A stretch of 56,628 nucleotides of DNA from Dissophora ornata (GCA_025201705.1 MU616618.1:1-56628); one strand, 5' to 3'; positions 46,047-56,628 are shown, counted from the stretch's first letter. Numbers and translations are program-made. The notes: a model not told the origin generated them from the letters alone.

Positions 46047-47444
46047 ATGCCACGATTTCACACCCTTCCATTAAAGGACAGGCGGCTGTCGCTGACGAAT
46101 ACCACCGGTTATAGAAGGCTCTCCCATCGCTCCATGGCTATTGTCAGTAGGCTTGTGGCAGCGTGCAGCCTGCCCGGTCTCCCCGAAGAGACAAGCAAAG
46201 CATTCAAAAAGCTCCTCGAGAGAGTTAATGACGCTATCAGTGATGACACCGCAGAAAGGTCCTTGGGTGGGAGTCGCTCATGGAGCACATCAAATTGCTT
46301 GTGCAGAAGCATGTCCTCGATCTCTGCCTCGCCAATGGCCATCCTGTTCTCTCACCGTTATCTCCGTTTCTCATGAGCAAACTCAAGGAGGCTTACGAAT
46401 CACTAGACATCGAACAAGACTGGAACTTGGAGATTGGTGACTGCCTTGGAAGAGTTGCCGACGCCGTCCTGGAAGGAGTTGCGGACAATTCTGATAGGTG
46501 GCATGAACTCTGGGTTGATGTAGAGATGCACACGTCGAGACTTCTAATCTGGTGCATTACTACTGCAAGCTTCTCTTACAAAGGCAGAGGCTTTGTCCAC
46601 ACGCTCGTGGAGCTACGCCATCAATCTATCTTTACCGGAGAACAACACGTGTCGATAGAGAGTTGCTTTTGCGGAGCGCTCCATTTTGCCTTGCGGAAGG
46701 TCGCAGAGCGATCCAAGGAATGGTGCAAGGTCGCGATGGATACTGCCGAAGCCATGTCGAAGATTCTGAAAGCTCATGTTACTGCTGATTACTGGGGACT
46801 CTCTCAAGACTCTAAGGACCTTGTTCAGGCACTTGCGACAGTATCTTTGCAGTCCATCTATGGCAGAGCATATTTTGCAAGTTTGTGTCGGTAGGGCAGT
46901 CAATCTCGTTCTTGGGCGGGTGCCAGAGGAGTCTGAAGAGTGGCGCGTGCTGTTATATGAAACCCCACAGTACCTGACGACGGCAACAATTGCCTGGCTG
47001 GCTACCGACTACTGTGGAATTCCTGGGAGTTTCAGGTACGCTGTTTGCAAACTCTTATTAGCGTTCGCCTTACTCGCCACTCGAGGAGAAGAACCCGCGC
47101 CGATGAAACGCTGTCTTGTCAAATTAGTAATTGTCTTTGAGCAGGATGGGTTTTATTCAATGGCGTGAGTTCGAGTACGAAATCACCATTCACTCTGGAC
47201 AGACGCTTGACTTGTGCCATTCCAATGGGTATCCCGGAGTACCTTTGGTTGTCAAACACATCATTCGAGACCTTTTGGTGGCAGGGAGCCCACGCGATCT
47301 TCCCAAAGATAGGCGCGACATGATAGTACTGCACGTCAAGAAGTTGGCCAAGGCTGTTCTTGATGAGGCCAGCGAGAATTCGAGTCTATTCTACAGGAAT
47401 CGGAGGTCATCCTGGCAGCCAATTGCCTTATGACATTCACTTAA
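46047..47444 (+). pseudogene. Decayed paralogue of the novel repeat protein
   Basis: The ATG at 46047 opens a frame paralogous to the intact gene at 52279; I count about 26 identities in the first 64 residues (for example RLSHRSMAIVSRLVAACSL against GLSIRSRALISRLAAACAL). Homology continues for about 460 codons through four to five repeats but changes frame four times. The breaks are near 46265 (ERSLG to WESLMEHIKLL), near 46858 (VSLQSI to MAEHILQVCVGRAVN), near 47150 (KRCLVKLV to QWREFEYEITIHS) and near 47392 (ENSS to ILQESEVILAANCLM), the last with a small deletion. None of the breaks has a usable intron. A family-like C terminus and an AATAAA at 47461 remain. I describe the broken copy only as it stands. 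Confidence 0.78.
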
Positions 47445-47835
47445 ATCCAAGTTGGGTAGGAATAAAGTTTCAATCCAACCAGAATTCCCGCCATCGATTC
47501 TTTGTCATCATGCATGGGACTGTTACACACGTTTAGGATAACTTGCCGCTGCTGGAAACGTGTTCATCTGCTACCAGTGGACTGAGCCTTGATGATTGTT
47601 CTTGTTCTAATGTAGAAGCCGTTACTCTTCGTCAACTCGACATGAGAGTCTTCGACTATAACAGGCTTCGAGCCCCAAGAAAAGGAACGATGGTCGCTGT
47701 GAACCAGGGGCATTTTAAATTTTTAATAGCTTCCCGACTGACTTCAAGACATCAAACATCTTCCCATCTTTGCGCCTCAACCTTATTAGCATCTCCCTTG
47801 TCCCTTGTTAGACAAAAAGAAAATCTCTTTCAGTA
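47445..47835. other. Intergenic region
   Basis: 391 bp including the AATAAA at 47461-47466 belonging to the pseudogene. No gene is visible. Confidence 0.5.
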
Positions 47836-48099
47836 ATGAAGTTCGATGTCAGCGACCTTCATGAGGAGATCGACAGGATCAAGAAGAACTTGAATGACGT
47901 CCTTTGGTCTCTTCATGAGATGAAAACTGTAGCAGAAAACCCAAGGCTGCCAGAAGAAAAGTTCCTAGGAATGATGCAGCTCAGGGAGAGAATATTAGAA
48001 CAACTCTGCAAACTGAGCCCATCTGATAGTGCGATGCTTATAGCGCTCCGGATTGAGGCGAATGCCCAAATCGAAGATGCAAAGCGTAACACTTCCTAG
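47836..48099 (+). CDS. Hypothetical small helical protein
   Basis: 87 residues: MKFDVSDLHEEIDRIKKNL followed by an all-helical, charged chain (LRERILEQLCKLSPSDSA). I do not recognise it, and it lacks the EDS-x-x-W core of the neighbouring repeat family. An AATAAA lies 30 bp after the stop (48129-48134), which supports transcription. Confidence 0.42.
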   Translation: MKFDVSDLHEEIDRIKKNLNDVLWSLHEMKTVAENPRLPEEKFLGMMQLRERILEQLCKLSPSDSAMLIALRIEANAQIEDAKRNTS

Positions 48100-49483
48100 T
48101 TCACATATTTTGTGGATTAGGGTATGATAATAAAAGCATACTATGATTTCCTGTGTCCATGTTGTGTAACTGCGGTCTCAATTGTTCATCGTCACAACAG
48201 GTTCTAGAACATAGTCCCATTTTTTTTTCTTTAAAGGCCAGAGTTTCCTTTCGCTTCATCCGGTCCCCTGTACTTTTTGCTCTGGGATTATGCGCGCCGC
48301 AACGATATTCCAAATTGGTGTCGTTATTTTGCGACCATACTTCGACTGACCCTCAGATCTGGGCAGTAGTATAGATGCTTGAAGCTTTCGTCTGGTGCCG
48401 AGAAGATGATTCAAACACTCAGGACCGACCAGCAAATCTGTGGACGAAAGTACTGTACGCATATCTTTCGATTTGAGATTCTATAATGGCGTCAGTTTAG
48501 GAAAAATATCGATCATTCAGAACGCGAGCATGGGCCAGAGCAGCAATCGAGGTCACTTTTCAAACGCAAACGCACCACCCGTTCATCTGATACTTCCCCA
48601 GAAGTTCGAATTCGAGGCTGAAGTCCGCGGACCCCGCATAAACAACTATCCATGACTCTGTCCTCTTGCCGAGACGACTTTCCTGCAATCTAAGTTTGGG
48701 ATTCCTGTTCTGTTTCCCGTTTTCCAGTCCAAAAGGATTAAAGGCTGTTAACGAGCTTTCAGTTGATTTTCTTTTATCACAAGCGAAATACAGTGTACGG
48801 TATTGCTGATAATCTGTGTCCTCTAAAACGCCATGGAACTAGCATGTGTGGCTGGTGTTCCAGTTTGTTTGTTGGACCAAATGGAGTGAGGGAAAAGCCG
48901 GATGTGATAATCTAGGGCGCTGCTTTCTGAACTGAAAGGAAGAGAAGAATCTCTCTCCAGAAATCACGAACGTTCCATCTTGGCAAAGCGAATGACATGA
49001 GAACACGAGCAGGCACATGGAGGAGGTGTAGATTTTCCTTTCCCGACATCGTGAAAGTTTACCCACGCATGATTGAGAAATATGGAGACTCGCTTTGAGG
49101 ACGGGAAAAATTAAACGCGCGGCATTGCAAACTCACTCCGCGGAAACACTCGCAAACACTATTTCGGGTACTGTTCTGCTTACGAATGTGCACATGCAGG
49201 GAATTCGTTCTTGTGCCGTTTCCCGCGCACGTACCCACAACAGTACTGATACCTTGCCCTTTCCTGTTACGCCTGTTCGTCTTGCAGGCCGTCCATGCGT
49301 CTCTGCACTGCCGTTTACTCTGATATTTTGGCCCCCTGCTTCAATGTTTTTGGAACCATCGCCTATAAAAGGTTGTGGATATCCCTCCAAAGGATTAGCT
49401 CAATCACCGCAATCCAAACCTCAACCGTCAAACTCTTGCTCTTTACTCTCTCCCACGATCCTTGTCCATATCCTCCATAAGCC
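48100..49483. other. Intergenic region
   Basis: About 1.4 kb. Its right end is the promoter of the secreted protein (TATA box at 49364). Other frames are short and unconvincing. Confidence 0.5.
49364..49371 (+). promoter_or_regulatory. TATA box of secreted protein gene
   Basis: TATAAAAG on the plus strand, 120 bp before the ATG at 49484, in a normal position for a leader of about 90 nt. Confidence 0.7.
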
Positions 49484-50441
49484 ATGAAGTCACTCATTAT
49501 CAAGTCGGTGCTCATTCTCTGCTCTGGTATGACGATGCGAATTGCTGACAGCTGCAATCGAGAAGAAGAAATGCCCCTGTGTCACCTTGCTAAGCTTTTA
49601 CTTTTATGGCCTCATTTTTAGCCGCTGTTGCAGTGGCTCGTCCCGACTATGATTGCTCGGGCGGGATCTCCCATGACGACTACGTCCTTAGCAGATACGG
49701 GAGCTACCCTCGCCTGGCTAGCCACCAAGCCGCAGTGAACTCAGTGCTCCGCTCCGTGGATGCTGATGCGGCTTTCGATCTGTATCAGAGCGGAGTGATC
49801 TCAGCGAGAGAATACGTTGACTTGTATCTTTATGACGATCTCCTTGATTTGTATCGCCGTGACGATTTGGATTTCGATTTATTGCCCTGGACTTCTCGAG
49901 ACCGTTTGAGATGGGAGTTGGACAGCGACTCCAGCTATTTCCGTCGTCAGCTCACGGACAGGTATCGATCGAACATCTTTGCATCGGATGAAGTCGTGGA
50001 TGCAGTCTACGACCTCATCAACCGCCGATCCGATTGGCCCCTGCGAGCAAGGTAAACAGCTATTTCCCGACATCTTCACATCCTGGTACAGTTCTTTGGT
50101 GACTGACACACAAAAAACCCCCGATTTTCGTTCCTTCCAGCCCACGCGAGACACAGGTGTCCCGCCAGACTGTTGTCACCACGCAGAGCGGGCACGCAAG
50201 CAAGCTCGACTCTGTCATCTTGCGCGCAGAGAGACTCAACAGGATCAACCCAGCTGTGAGTGTCCAAGAGTACATCGACATTCTATTGTCCAAGCGAGGC
50301 CGTGTTCAAGAACACGTACATCTCAGTGATGTTGAGAAAACAAGCCGTGACGGCCACACTATTCGACGCGTGACAACCTCTTCATCATCCTCCCGTCACC
50401 AGCGTGTGCGCCCTGGAGTCCAGTTCAGAGTGGCTGTCTAA
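49484..50441 (+). CDS. Novel secreted protein (257 residues)
   Basis: Three exons, 49484-49526, 49622-50051 and 50141-50441, all junctions in phase. Exon 1 plus the start of exon 2 make a clean signal peptide (MKSLIIKSVLILCSAAVAVA), cut near ARP; a signal peptide split by an intron is common in fungi. The mature protein has a single visible cysteine (DYDCSGG). It carries an acidic, Tyr/Asp/Leu-rich helical region (REYVDLYLYDDLLDLYRRDD), a second helical region (ILRAERLNRINPAVSVQEYI) and a Ser-rich basic tail. The paired stretches ISHDDYVLSRYG and ISAREYVDLYLYDD, and later VSVQEYIDILLSKRG, suggest three degenerate copies of an [IV]S-x-x-[ED]Y[VI] motif. I know no family for it. It is TATA-driven and probably abundant or inducible. 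Confidence 0.82.
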
Positions 50442-51738
50442 TATCCCGCATATGTACATAGAGGCGTTTGGGAGTGGCGGAAGATATGAGGAGAAGAGCG
50501 ATCATGCAGGCAATTTAGGATCATCCACTTGCGTTTTCTTTCGATTAAAACAGAGAGGGTCTAAACACACTTACTGATTGGAGGTTTCATCCCACAGCAT
50601 GTTGGAATAATAATCTTGGTCCTGAACCATGCAATGCATCGGATAATTTATAGTTTCCCATATTGGTAGGGATGGACGTATGCAATTTTGAGGTACTGCC
50701 GCGAAAGCTCTGACCCTGGTCCTTCACCTTGTTGACCTCATGATGGAGCCCATTCCTAGGCTCGTCGCGTATGATTTCAGTATCCTTTCACAACATGCCG
50801 TTTAATATTCCTTCCGTTGTCATTTCCTTTCTTCTTATCCCTGGCTCAAACGACTTTGATTTAAGCGCTGTCTTCCTCTCTCTTGCTTCAATTCGAATGC
50901 TGCATCACCGCTCATTGTAGTGTATTGAGCCATCTTGTTGGGATGATCGGTCTTACGGACTTTAAGAAGGACTCGAAAGGCCACAAATCACTCACCATGT
51001 ATAATCATGCCTGGACTGTCGGGAAATACAGGGCGCTGTTGCACCAGGCGAAGAAAGCCTCAAAAGTGAGCATGAACTTCATTGTGGGATATCCAGGCGT
51101 ATAGTGATAGCAATATCCGAGGGGAATCTGTGAATAAAAACTAGGAACATCTATGAGGGTGTCTGTAATTTTACAAGGGAATATCCAGGGGTCCAGATTT
51201 CATTCTCATGGTGGCCTAAATATTCTTTAGTGTTTATTGATTTTGTGCATATGGAGCAGCGACGCCGAGTTGGAACACTTGGGGACAAAAAGTTCTCAAG
51301 TGAAAAAGCAAAAAGCAAGGGTGCAGGAGCGGAAACTAGACTACTAACTTGTGGGTGGTCCGTGACAAATGGCAGGAAGGAGCCAGAGGAATATCAATGA
51401 GCCGCCAATATTCCTGAAAACGGACTCAAGCAAGAATGGAGCGCTGCCATGTTTACTAAATGTATTGGGGTTTATTAATGTATTGGAGCTTCTTGCTAAA
51501 TCAAAGGCAAGCCGTCAGCGGGTGCACGCGAAAATAGCGATATCGCTATCTTTTCCGTCAAGACTGTCATAGGTCACTTTCGCATCCCTTTCTCTTCAAT
51601 GCCATCGCAGCCAAGTATCGGTAAGTCTATCACGACTGTAATGGACTGTAACGGATTCGGCGAAACAGCTGTCATACTAACAGAGAGCCCCAAATGACTT
51701 ATGCACAACCTGGCCTCACCCTCGATGACTGGTCAACC
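50442..51738. other. Intergenic region
   Basis: About 1.3 kb. An AATAAA occurs near 51131, after an unconvincing 73-codon frame (50883-51104). I see no repeat-family homology before 51739. Confidence 0.45.
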
Positions 51739-51856
51739 GGGACAAGTGCTCTACAAAACTGTCGGAAGCCGCAGTTGGCAGGGCCAAAGAGGACTCTCCA
51801 GAGTGGGATATGGTCACCAGACACATCAAAGAAGCATTGCATTTGATCTGCCTGCC
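51739..51856 (+). pseudogene. One-repeat relic of the novel repeat family
   Basis: A short frame without a start codon reads LVNRDKCSTKLSEAAVGRA then KEDSPEWDMVTRHIKEALH and stops. It carries the core of the repeat (Cys, then A-x-x-R-A-K-E-D-S-x-x-W-x-x-[MLV], then a helix), matching CLRSVVDAILERITEDSGRW in the intact gene. A TGA precedes it and nothing family-like flanks it, so it is best seen as debris of a lost copy. Confidence 0.6.
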
Positions 51857-52278
51857 GTGAAACATGAGGTCAAACTGGTAGATGATTCTGCCTGAATAAA
51901 TAATCTTTCGAATGCAACCATCGTGAGTGTATTAACTGATGTAGTCCACCACAATGCTAGGCTATCCTTCTATTTCACATTGTGTGACTAAGCAATGAAG
52001 AATTCCAGTCGCTCATGTGCCTTTGAGCAACGACCGAGGGTCAGGAAGGGCCGAAGCTGCCAAGAGATGTAGATGTGAAAGTTGATCCTTTTTCGCTTGA
52101 AAATAGGTTTGATGGCAGCCTTTTTTTTTTTTTTCTTCCCCTTGTAGATGAGAAGTGGACAACAATACGCGTCATTGTGCCTGCTGTGTAGTGGTAATAT
52201 GTATTTATTCAGATCCAACAGTTCATTACCAACATTTTCAACCGTTAAACCAATTCACCAATAACCTACTCATTAGTC
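51857..52278. other. Intergenic region / promoter of repeat gene
   Basis: 422 bp with a T-run near 52122-52134. No gene is visible; the right end is the leader of the repeat gene. Confidence 0.45.
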
Positions 52279-53253
52279 ATGGCGCCACTTCAAACAATTC
52301 ATTTAAACGACAAGGAGATGTTGCCAACGCATTATATTGCATACAGAGGACTCTCAATTCGCTCTAGGGCTCTTATCAGCAGGCTCGCTGCAGCATGTGC
52401 TCTTGTCAACCTTCCTCAAGTGACAATCACAGCACTCCGATACCTTGAAACTAAAGTCAGGGACGGACTCCATGTCAATAGCAATACAAATTACGATTCA
52501 TGGAAGTTGACAATGCGTCTGATTGAAGTCAGTTTACCAAGATATATCATCAGCGCGTGCGTCGCCAGGGATTATCCTGGGCTTTCATTGAAGTCCAAAC
52601 ATCTCATCTATAGACTCAACGCTGTGCACTCTCTGCGTGGTATTCAACAAAACAGACGGTCGGCGGTCGAACACTGCCTTCGTAGTGTCGTAGATGCCAT
52701 CCTCGAAAGAATTACTGAGGACTCTGGCAGGTGGTGTGAACTTATGGCGGAGATGACAGAGCATACTGATGCCGTTTTTCTGTCTCACATCACAACTGAT
52801 TACCCAGGCTTCTCTGAGGCGTCCAAGAGCCTTATCTATACACTCCTAAAACTCCATGATAGACCTATTATCGTCAGAGAGAGATTCGCAGCGGTGGAGG
52901 ATTGTCTAGATAAAATCCTCGACGCGGCAGTTCACGACATTACAGAGGAATCTTTAAATTGGCAAATTATCAGGGAAGATATTGTCATGCACATTGTGCA
53001 CGTTCTAATTGCGTGGGCATCTGTCGATCACGGAACATTTTCCCGGTCCTCCAAAGACCTCGTTCGAACACTCGCAGCTGAAGCCACCGACCCCACAATT
53101 CACAAAGACAATCAAAACGCAATCCAAGAGTGTGCCAGCAAGGCAGTCAGACATATTCTTGAGGGGGTCAGGGAAAACTCTAGCGAGTGGCAAGCGCTCA
53201 TAGAGCAAGTGGAGATCGTCATGGCCGCACATCTCCTCATGTATTTGGCCTAG
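52279..53253 (+). CDS. Novel helical repeat protein, four units (intact)
   Basis: 324 residues, intronless. After a short head it consists of four roughly 75-residue units, beginning near residues 18, 95, 172 and 248. A unit opens D-[YH]-P/G-G-[FL]-S-x-x-SK-x-L[IV] (DYPGLSLKSKHLIY, DYPGFSEASKSLIY, DHGTFSRSSKDLVR), passes a variable helix and reaches the conserved core, for example CLRSVVDAILERITEDSGRW and ECASKAVRHILEGVRENSSEW. It ends with a hydrophobic helix of the type VFLSHITT or VLIAWASV. There is no signal peptide or clear transmembrane segment. Stacked helices of HEAT/armadillo-like type would fit, suggesting a protein-binding scaffold; this is inference. An AATAAA lies at 53397. I do not recognise the family. 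Confidence 0.8.
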   Translation: MAPLQTIHLNDKEMLPTHYIAYRGLSIRSRALISRLAAACALVNLPQVTITALRYLETKVRDGLHVNSNTNYDSWKLTMRLIEVSLPRYIISACVARDYPGLSLKSKHLIYRLNAVHSLRGIQQNRRSAVEHCLRSVVDAILERITEDSGRWCELMAEMTEHTDAVFLSHITTDYPGFSEASKSLIYTLLKLHDRPIIVRERFAAVEDCLDKILDAAVHDITEESLNWQIIREDIVMHIVHVLIAWASVDHGTFSRSSKDLVRTLAAEATDPTIHKDNQNAIQECASKAVRHILEGVRENSSEWQALIEQVEIVMAAHLLMYLA

Positions 53254-54612
53254 TAAACGGCGTTGTGGTGTGATGCTGTAATATCATCGCGCATGTCGCA
53301 GAAGAAAATCGCTGACAAACGGGACAGTAGGCATGCGCATGCTAGGATAGGCAGCTTCAGTCAGTTGTGACGTTGTATGCTGTGCCCAATAATACAAATA
53401 AAAGCAATTACAAATCGATACGCTGATCACCCATTAATGTGCCACGAGCATTTCATACCAATCTTCACTTATTTATCTACTCGTTCTTGTCTCTTTTGGT
53501 CAGCTGTGAGATGATCTTTGTGTATATTCTTTTTATAATCCGTGTATGGCATCAAACACCGTCCCTGCTTTCCTACAAGCGCGGAGCGGTCCTGACTCCA
53601 AACGAGACAACTAAGAGGACGAATTCGAGAAATGGAAAGCGCTGCACGCTGTTTTTTTTTGGCTATTGCAATTTGATACCTTCCTACGGTGTGGCTCAGT
53701 TGAAATTGTATCTTGGCGGAAGCTTTTGGTAAGATGCAATAAGAAATACCCAGAAGAAGTTGATAATGTGCCTGTTGGTAGAATATGCACCACATCCCTT
53801 CTGCATGTCAATGTCAATATTTCCGTTCCACAGTACAATGAATGAGTTTGCAATTTACCGAAAACAAAGTCTTTCTGTTTGTGCTGCTTCTTTAATGATC
53901 TTTCTTTCGTCCCATCCATGTCCTCATTGTTACTGCACCACAACCCTGGAAACGATAGACAAGCCAATAGAGGCGATCAATAACGCGACCATCAGGAGCA
54001 CTTCATTGATGCTCCGCATGTAATTTATAACGCAGTAGCGTGATTTGCGCTCTGTGCCAGAGCGCTAGATGATAAACAACACTTATGTAGGCGTCTGGTG
54101 GAGTGCGATTATCAATAATTTCATTAGGAGCATCAGAAGCCACTGGAACATGGAAACACCGGCGCACACCAAACTCTATTCTTGGAATAAGCGAGCGCAG
54201 GCTCCAGCATCAAGACGCAGCAACAGGTGGACTACATGATGTTGATGGCAGTATGTGGCGTTGGCATTGGGGCTTTATGGTTATGCGGGGCCGTTTCTAC
54301 TGGATAAGGGCACAGAAGTCTTAGTCGCTCCAGATAGACTTGGTAGCGAGGTCCGTGAGGTTGGTAACCCAGGTTTGGCGCGGAGAGTGTCTTGGCAAGA
54401 GGTAGAATAATGCAATTTCTACTGTGCCCAGGGGCGAAGCAGGCCACAATGCATGACAGGTGTCTTGGCAAGAGGCGGGTCGTCGTAATACACGACCCTT
54501 GCAAGCCCTGGAGCATGTCTCAAATAACAAATAGCGCTTTTCATGCATCAGAAATCCTGCACGCACTCAAGTATAATCCTGACTAGCCAGATGGCACTGC
54601 CACACCTCGCCC
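53254..54612. other. Intergenic region
   Basis: About 1.35 kb. It contains the AATAAA of the repeat gene (53397-53402), a 16-bp direct repeat (GTGTCTTGGCAAGAGG at 54387-54402 and 54460-54475) and a TTTATAAG box near 54639 just beyond its right end. No gene is supportable. Confidence 0.5.
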
Positions 54613-56628
54613 TTGCAAAGACAACCAGAGGGACATCTTTATAAGTATGGACAAATTCAGGCACTTGAAAAACCTCATTCTTCTTCAGCCATTTCATCCT
54701 TTCCCACACTCACTCAAACGAACTCTCATATATACACCTTGACGGCATCTACTCCGCTGTTAGACACAGTGAGCATTCAGCCTGCTTTGGACAAAACCAC
54801 TGGAGAATATTTTATTTTTTGGGATTACGTCTTAAAGGCCTTTAACAACGCCTTGTACATACAAAACGAAAGCATGCTTGTTCCCTCTCTTATGGACGAA
54901 AACAGTCAAATGTAATCAAGACGTGCCACCAAATAATGTCCATTTGGATTATATCTACAAGAAAACATTAGTGGATACGGATACGATAACACATTGACTA
55001 ACAATAAAATATAGTCTCACTCCACCCAGAATCCACACATATCCTGATGTTGTCCTGGATGTTATGCTCCAGACCCCTGGAATCGACCTAGGCGCTGAGC
55101 CTACAGCGGATGAAAGCGCAGCATGCCTCTCACCGACATTACCAATAATTTCGAGAAGTTTGCAATCTTCGCGGGTCACGGAATCTAACAGTAGTTCGTC
55201 AACAGACACCATAAGGCAGCACTTGAAAATTCCCAGCCAGGAAACCCCCGTTCCCCAGCACAACCTAGGTGACGTCAACCGCAATGGCGATAGTGTCCTG
55301 CTGGATAATCCCAAGGCTATGAAGCGGTATCTTAAGGCAGCGAATAAGGGACACGCCAATTCCCAGTACAACCTAGGCGTCATGTTCTCCAATGGCAAGG
55401 GCGTTCCGCAGGACTATACCAAAGCCATGGAGTGGTATCTAAAGGCAGCGAACCAGGGACACACCAATTCCCAGTACAGTCTGGGCTTCATGTTCTACAA
55501 TGGGAAGGGTATTCCTCAGGAACTCTTCAAGGCCATGGACTGGTATCTGAAGGCTGGGGAACAGGGACATGCCATTTCCCAGCACAGCCTAGGTTTCATG
55601 TTCTCCAATGGCAAAGGTGCTCCTCAGGACTATTCCAAGGCCATGGAATGGTATCTACAGGCAGCGAACCAGGGGCGCGCCATTTCCCAGACCAGTCTGG
55701 GATTCATGTATTACAATGGCACTGGTGTTGTTCAGAACTATTCCATAGCCATGGATTGGTTTTTGAAGGCGGCGAACCAGGGACAAGCCAGTGCCCGGCA
55801 CAGGTTAGGCGTCATGTACGAGAAAGGCGAGGGTGTCCCACAAGACTATTCCAAAGCCATGGAGTGGTATATAAAGGCAGCAAACCAGGGGCACGCCAGT
55901 GCCCAGTACAGTCTGGGCTTCATGTTCTCCAATGGCAAGGGTGTTCCTCAGGACCACCCCAAGGCCATAGAGTGGTATCTGAAGGCAGCGAACCAAGGAC
56001 ACGTCAATTCCCAGAATATGCTGGGTGACATGTATAACAATGGCAGGGGTGTTCCGAAGGACTATTCCAAAGCCATAGAGTGGTATCTGAAGGCTGGGGA
56101 ACAGGGACATGCCGATTCCCAGCACAACCTAGGCTCAATGTTCTCCAATGGCAATGGTGTTCCTCAGGACTATTCCAAAGCCATGGCGTGGTATCTGAAG
56201 GCAGCGAACCAAGGACACACCAATTCCCAGCACACTCTAGGTTTAATGTTCTACAATGGTAAGGGAGTTCCTCCTGACTGTCCCAAGGCCATGGAGTGGT
56301 ATCTGAAGGCCGGGGAGCAGGGACATGTCGATTCCCAGCACAACCTAGGCTTCATGTTCTACAATGGCAAGGGTGCTCCTCGGGACTATTCCAAGGCCAT
56401 GGAATGGTATCAAAAGGCAGCGAATCAGGGAAACACCAATTCCCAGAATATCCTAGGTGGCATGTATAACTATGGCAGGGGTGTTATTCAGGATTACGGC
56501 AATGCCATAGAGTGGCATCTGAAGGCCGGGGAACAGGGACATGCGAATTCCCAGAACAGCCTAGGTTTCATGTTCTCCAATGGCAAGGGAGTTCCCAAGG
56601 ACTATTCCAAGGCCGTGGAGTGGTACCT
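54613..56628 (+). CDS. Sel1-repeat protein (partial at right edge)
   Basis: Exon 1 ends at 54911 (GTAATC donor) and exon 2 runs from 55015 to the window edge without a stop; the join is in phase (AT|T). Exon 1 encodes a head (DTVSIQPALDKTTGEYFIFW then DYVLKAF). Exon 2 continues with LTPPRIHTYPDVVLDVML, a Ser-rich linker, a degenerate unit and twelve complete 36-residue Sel1 units plus the start of a thirteenth (KAMEWYLKAANQGHxNSQ, then LGFMFxNGKGVPQDYS). Sel1 repeats form TPR-like helical solenoids that bind partner proteins; in fungi they act in ER-associated degradation, chitin-synthase regulation and signalling, but the role here is open. The start codon is unresolved: no in-frame ATG precedes the conserved head, and a TTTATAAG box lies at about 54639. 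Confidence 0.85.
55313..56628 (+). repeat. 108-bp tandem array encoding Sel1 units
   Basis: Unit starts fall at exactly 108-bp steps from 55313 to 56609, with no indel between them. Units alternate loosely between AANQGH and AGEQGH types, hinting at duplication of blocks of two or more units. Confidence 0.92.

Noticed and set aside
50883..51104. 73-codon frame followed by AATAAA, ending FIVGYPGV
   Set aside because: The GYPG end hints at the repeat family, but the S-K-L-I and EDS-W motifs are absent, so it is not supported as a member.
54387..54475. 16-bp direct repeat GTGTCTTGGCAAGAGG spaced 73 bp
   Set aside because: Real repeat, but with no associated structure or gene, so listed only in the intergenic entry.
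55432..56028. 198-codon plus-strand frame within the Sel1 array
   Set aside because: Out-of-frame shadow; the true frame gives clean Sel1 units at every 108-bp step.

Overview
This is a eukaryotic, fungal window. Genes are interrupted by short GT-AG introns (about 50-160 nt, a few of 600-700 nt), intergenic DNA carries pyrimidine tracts and microsatellites, and several promoters have TATAAAAG-type boxes. The gene content (several F-box/leucine-rich-repeat proteins, a Sel1-repeat protein, a large WD-like plus ion-channel protein, a calcineurin with many introns) is what I would expect of an early-diverging Mucoromycota fungus, most likely Mortierellaceae. That placement is inference from content and gene structure; no rRNA or other marker is present.

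Left part (1-22 kb) is mostly conserved core genes: a homeodomain protein, ribosomal protein RPS21, UDP-N-acetylglucosamine pyrophosphorylase (UAP1, on the minus strand), a coiled-coil repeat protein with a 10-nt first exon, a Myb/SANT-like DNA-binding protein (minus), an F-box/LRR protein (minus) divergent from the calcineurin catalytic subunit (9 exons, one with a GC donor), a senescence/spartin-domain protein (minus) convergent with calcineurin, and a tiny secreted chitin-binding-like protein.

Middle (23-45 kb): an F-box/LRR gene, a CYP52/CYP86-like cytochrome P450 with a 23-nt exon, a very large minus-strand gene joining a WD-like N-terminal half to a six-segment ion channel (its 5' part shows at least one frame break), a tandem trio of F-box/LRR genes (34.5-42.0 kb), a tail-anchored membrane protein and a weak multi-exon candidate.

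Right part (45-56.6 kb) is accessory-like. It holds a family of about 75-residue helical repeats that I do not recognise. There is an intact four-repeat gene (52.28 kb), a one-repeat gene (45.31 kb), a decayed multi-repeat pseudogene with four frame breaks (46.05-47.44 kb) and a one-repeat relic (51.74 kb). Between and beside these lie a novel secreted protein (49.48 kb), a small ORF, and a Sel1-repeat gene with a perfectly regular 108-bp array that runs off the right edge. The repeat family is my best candidate for something undescribed.
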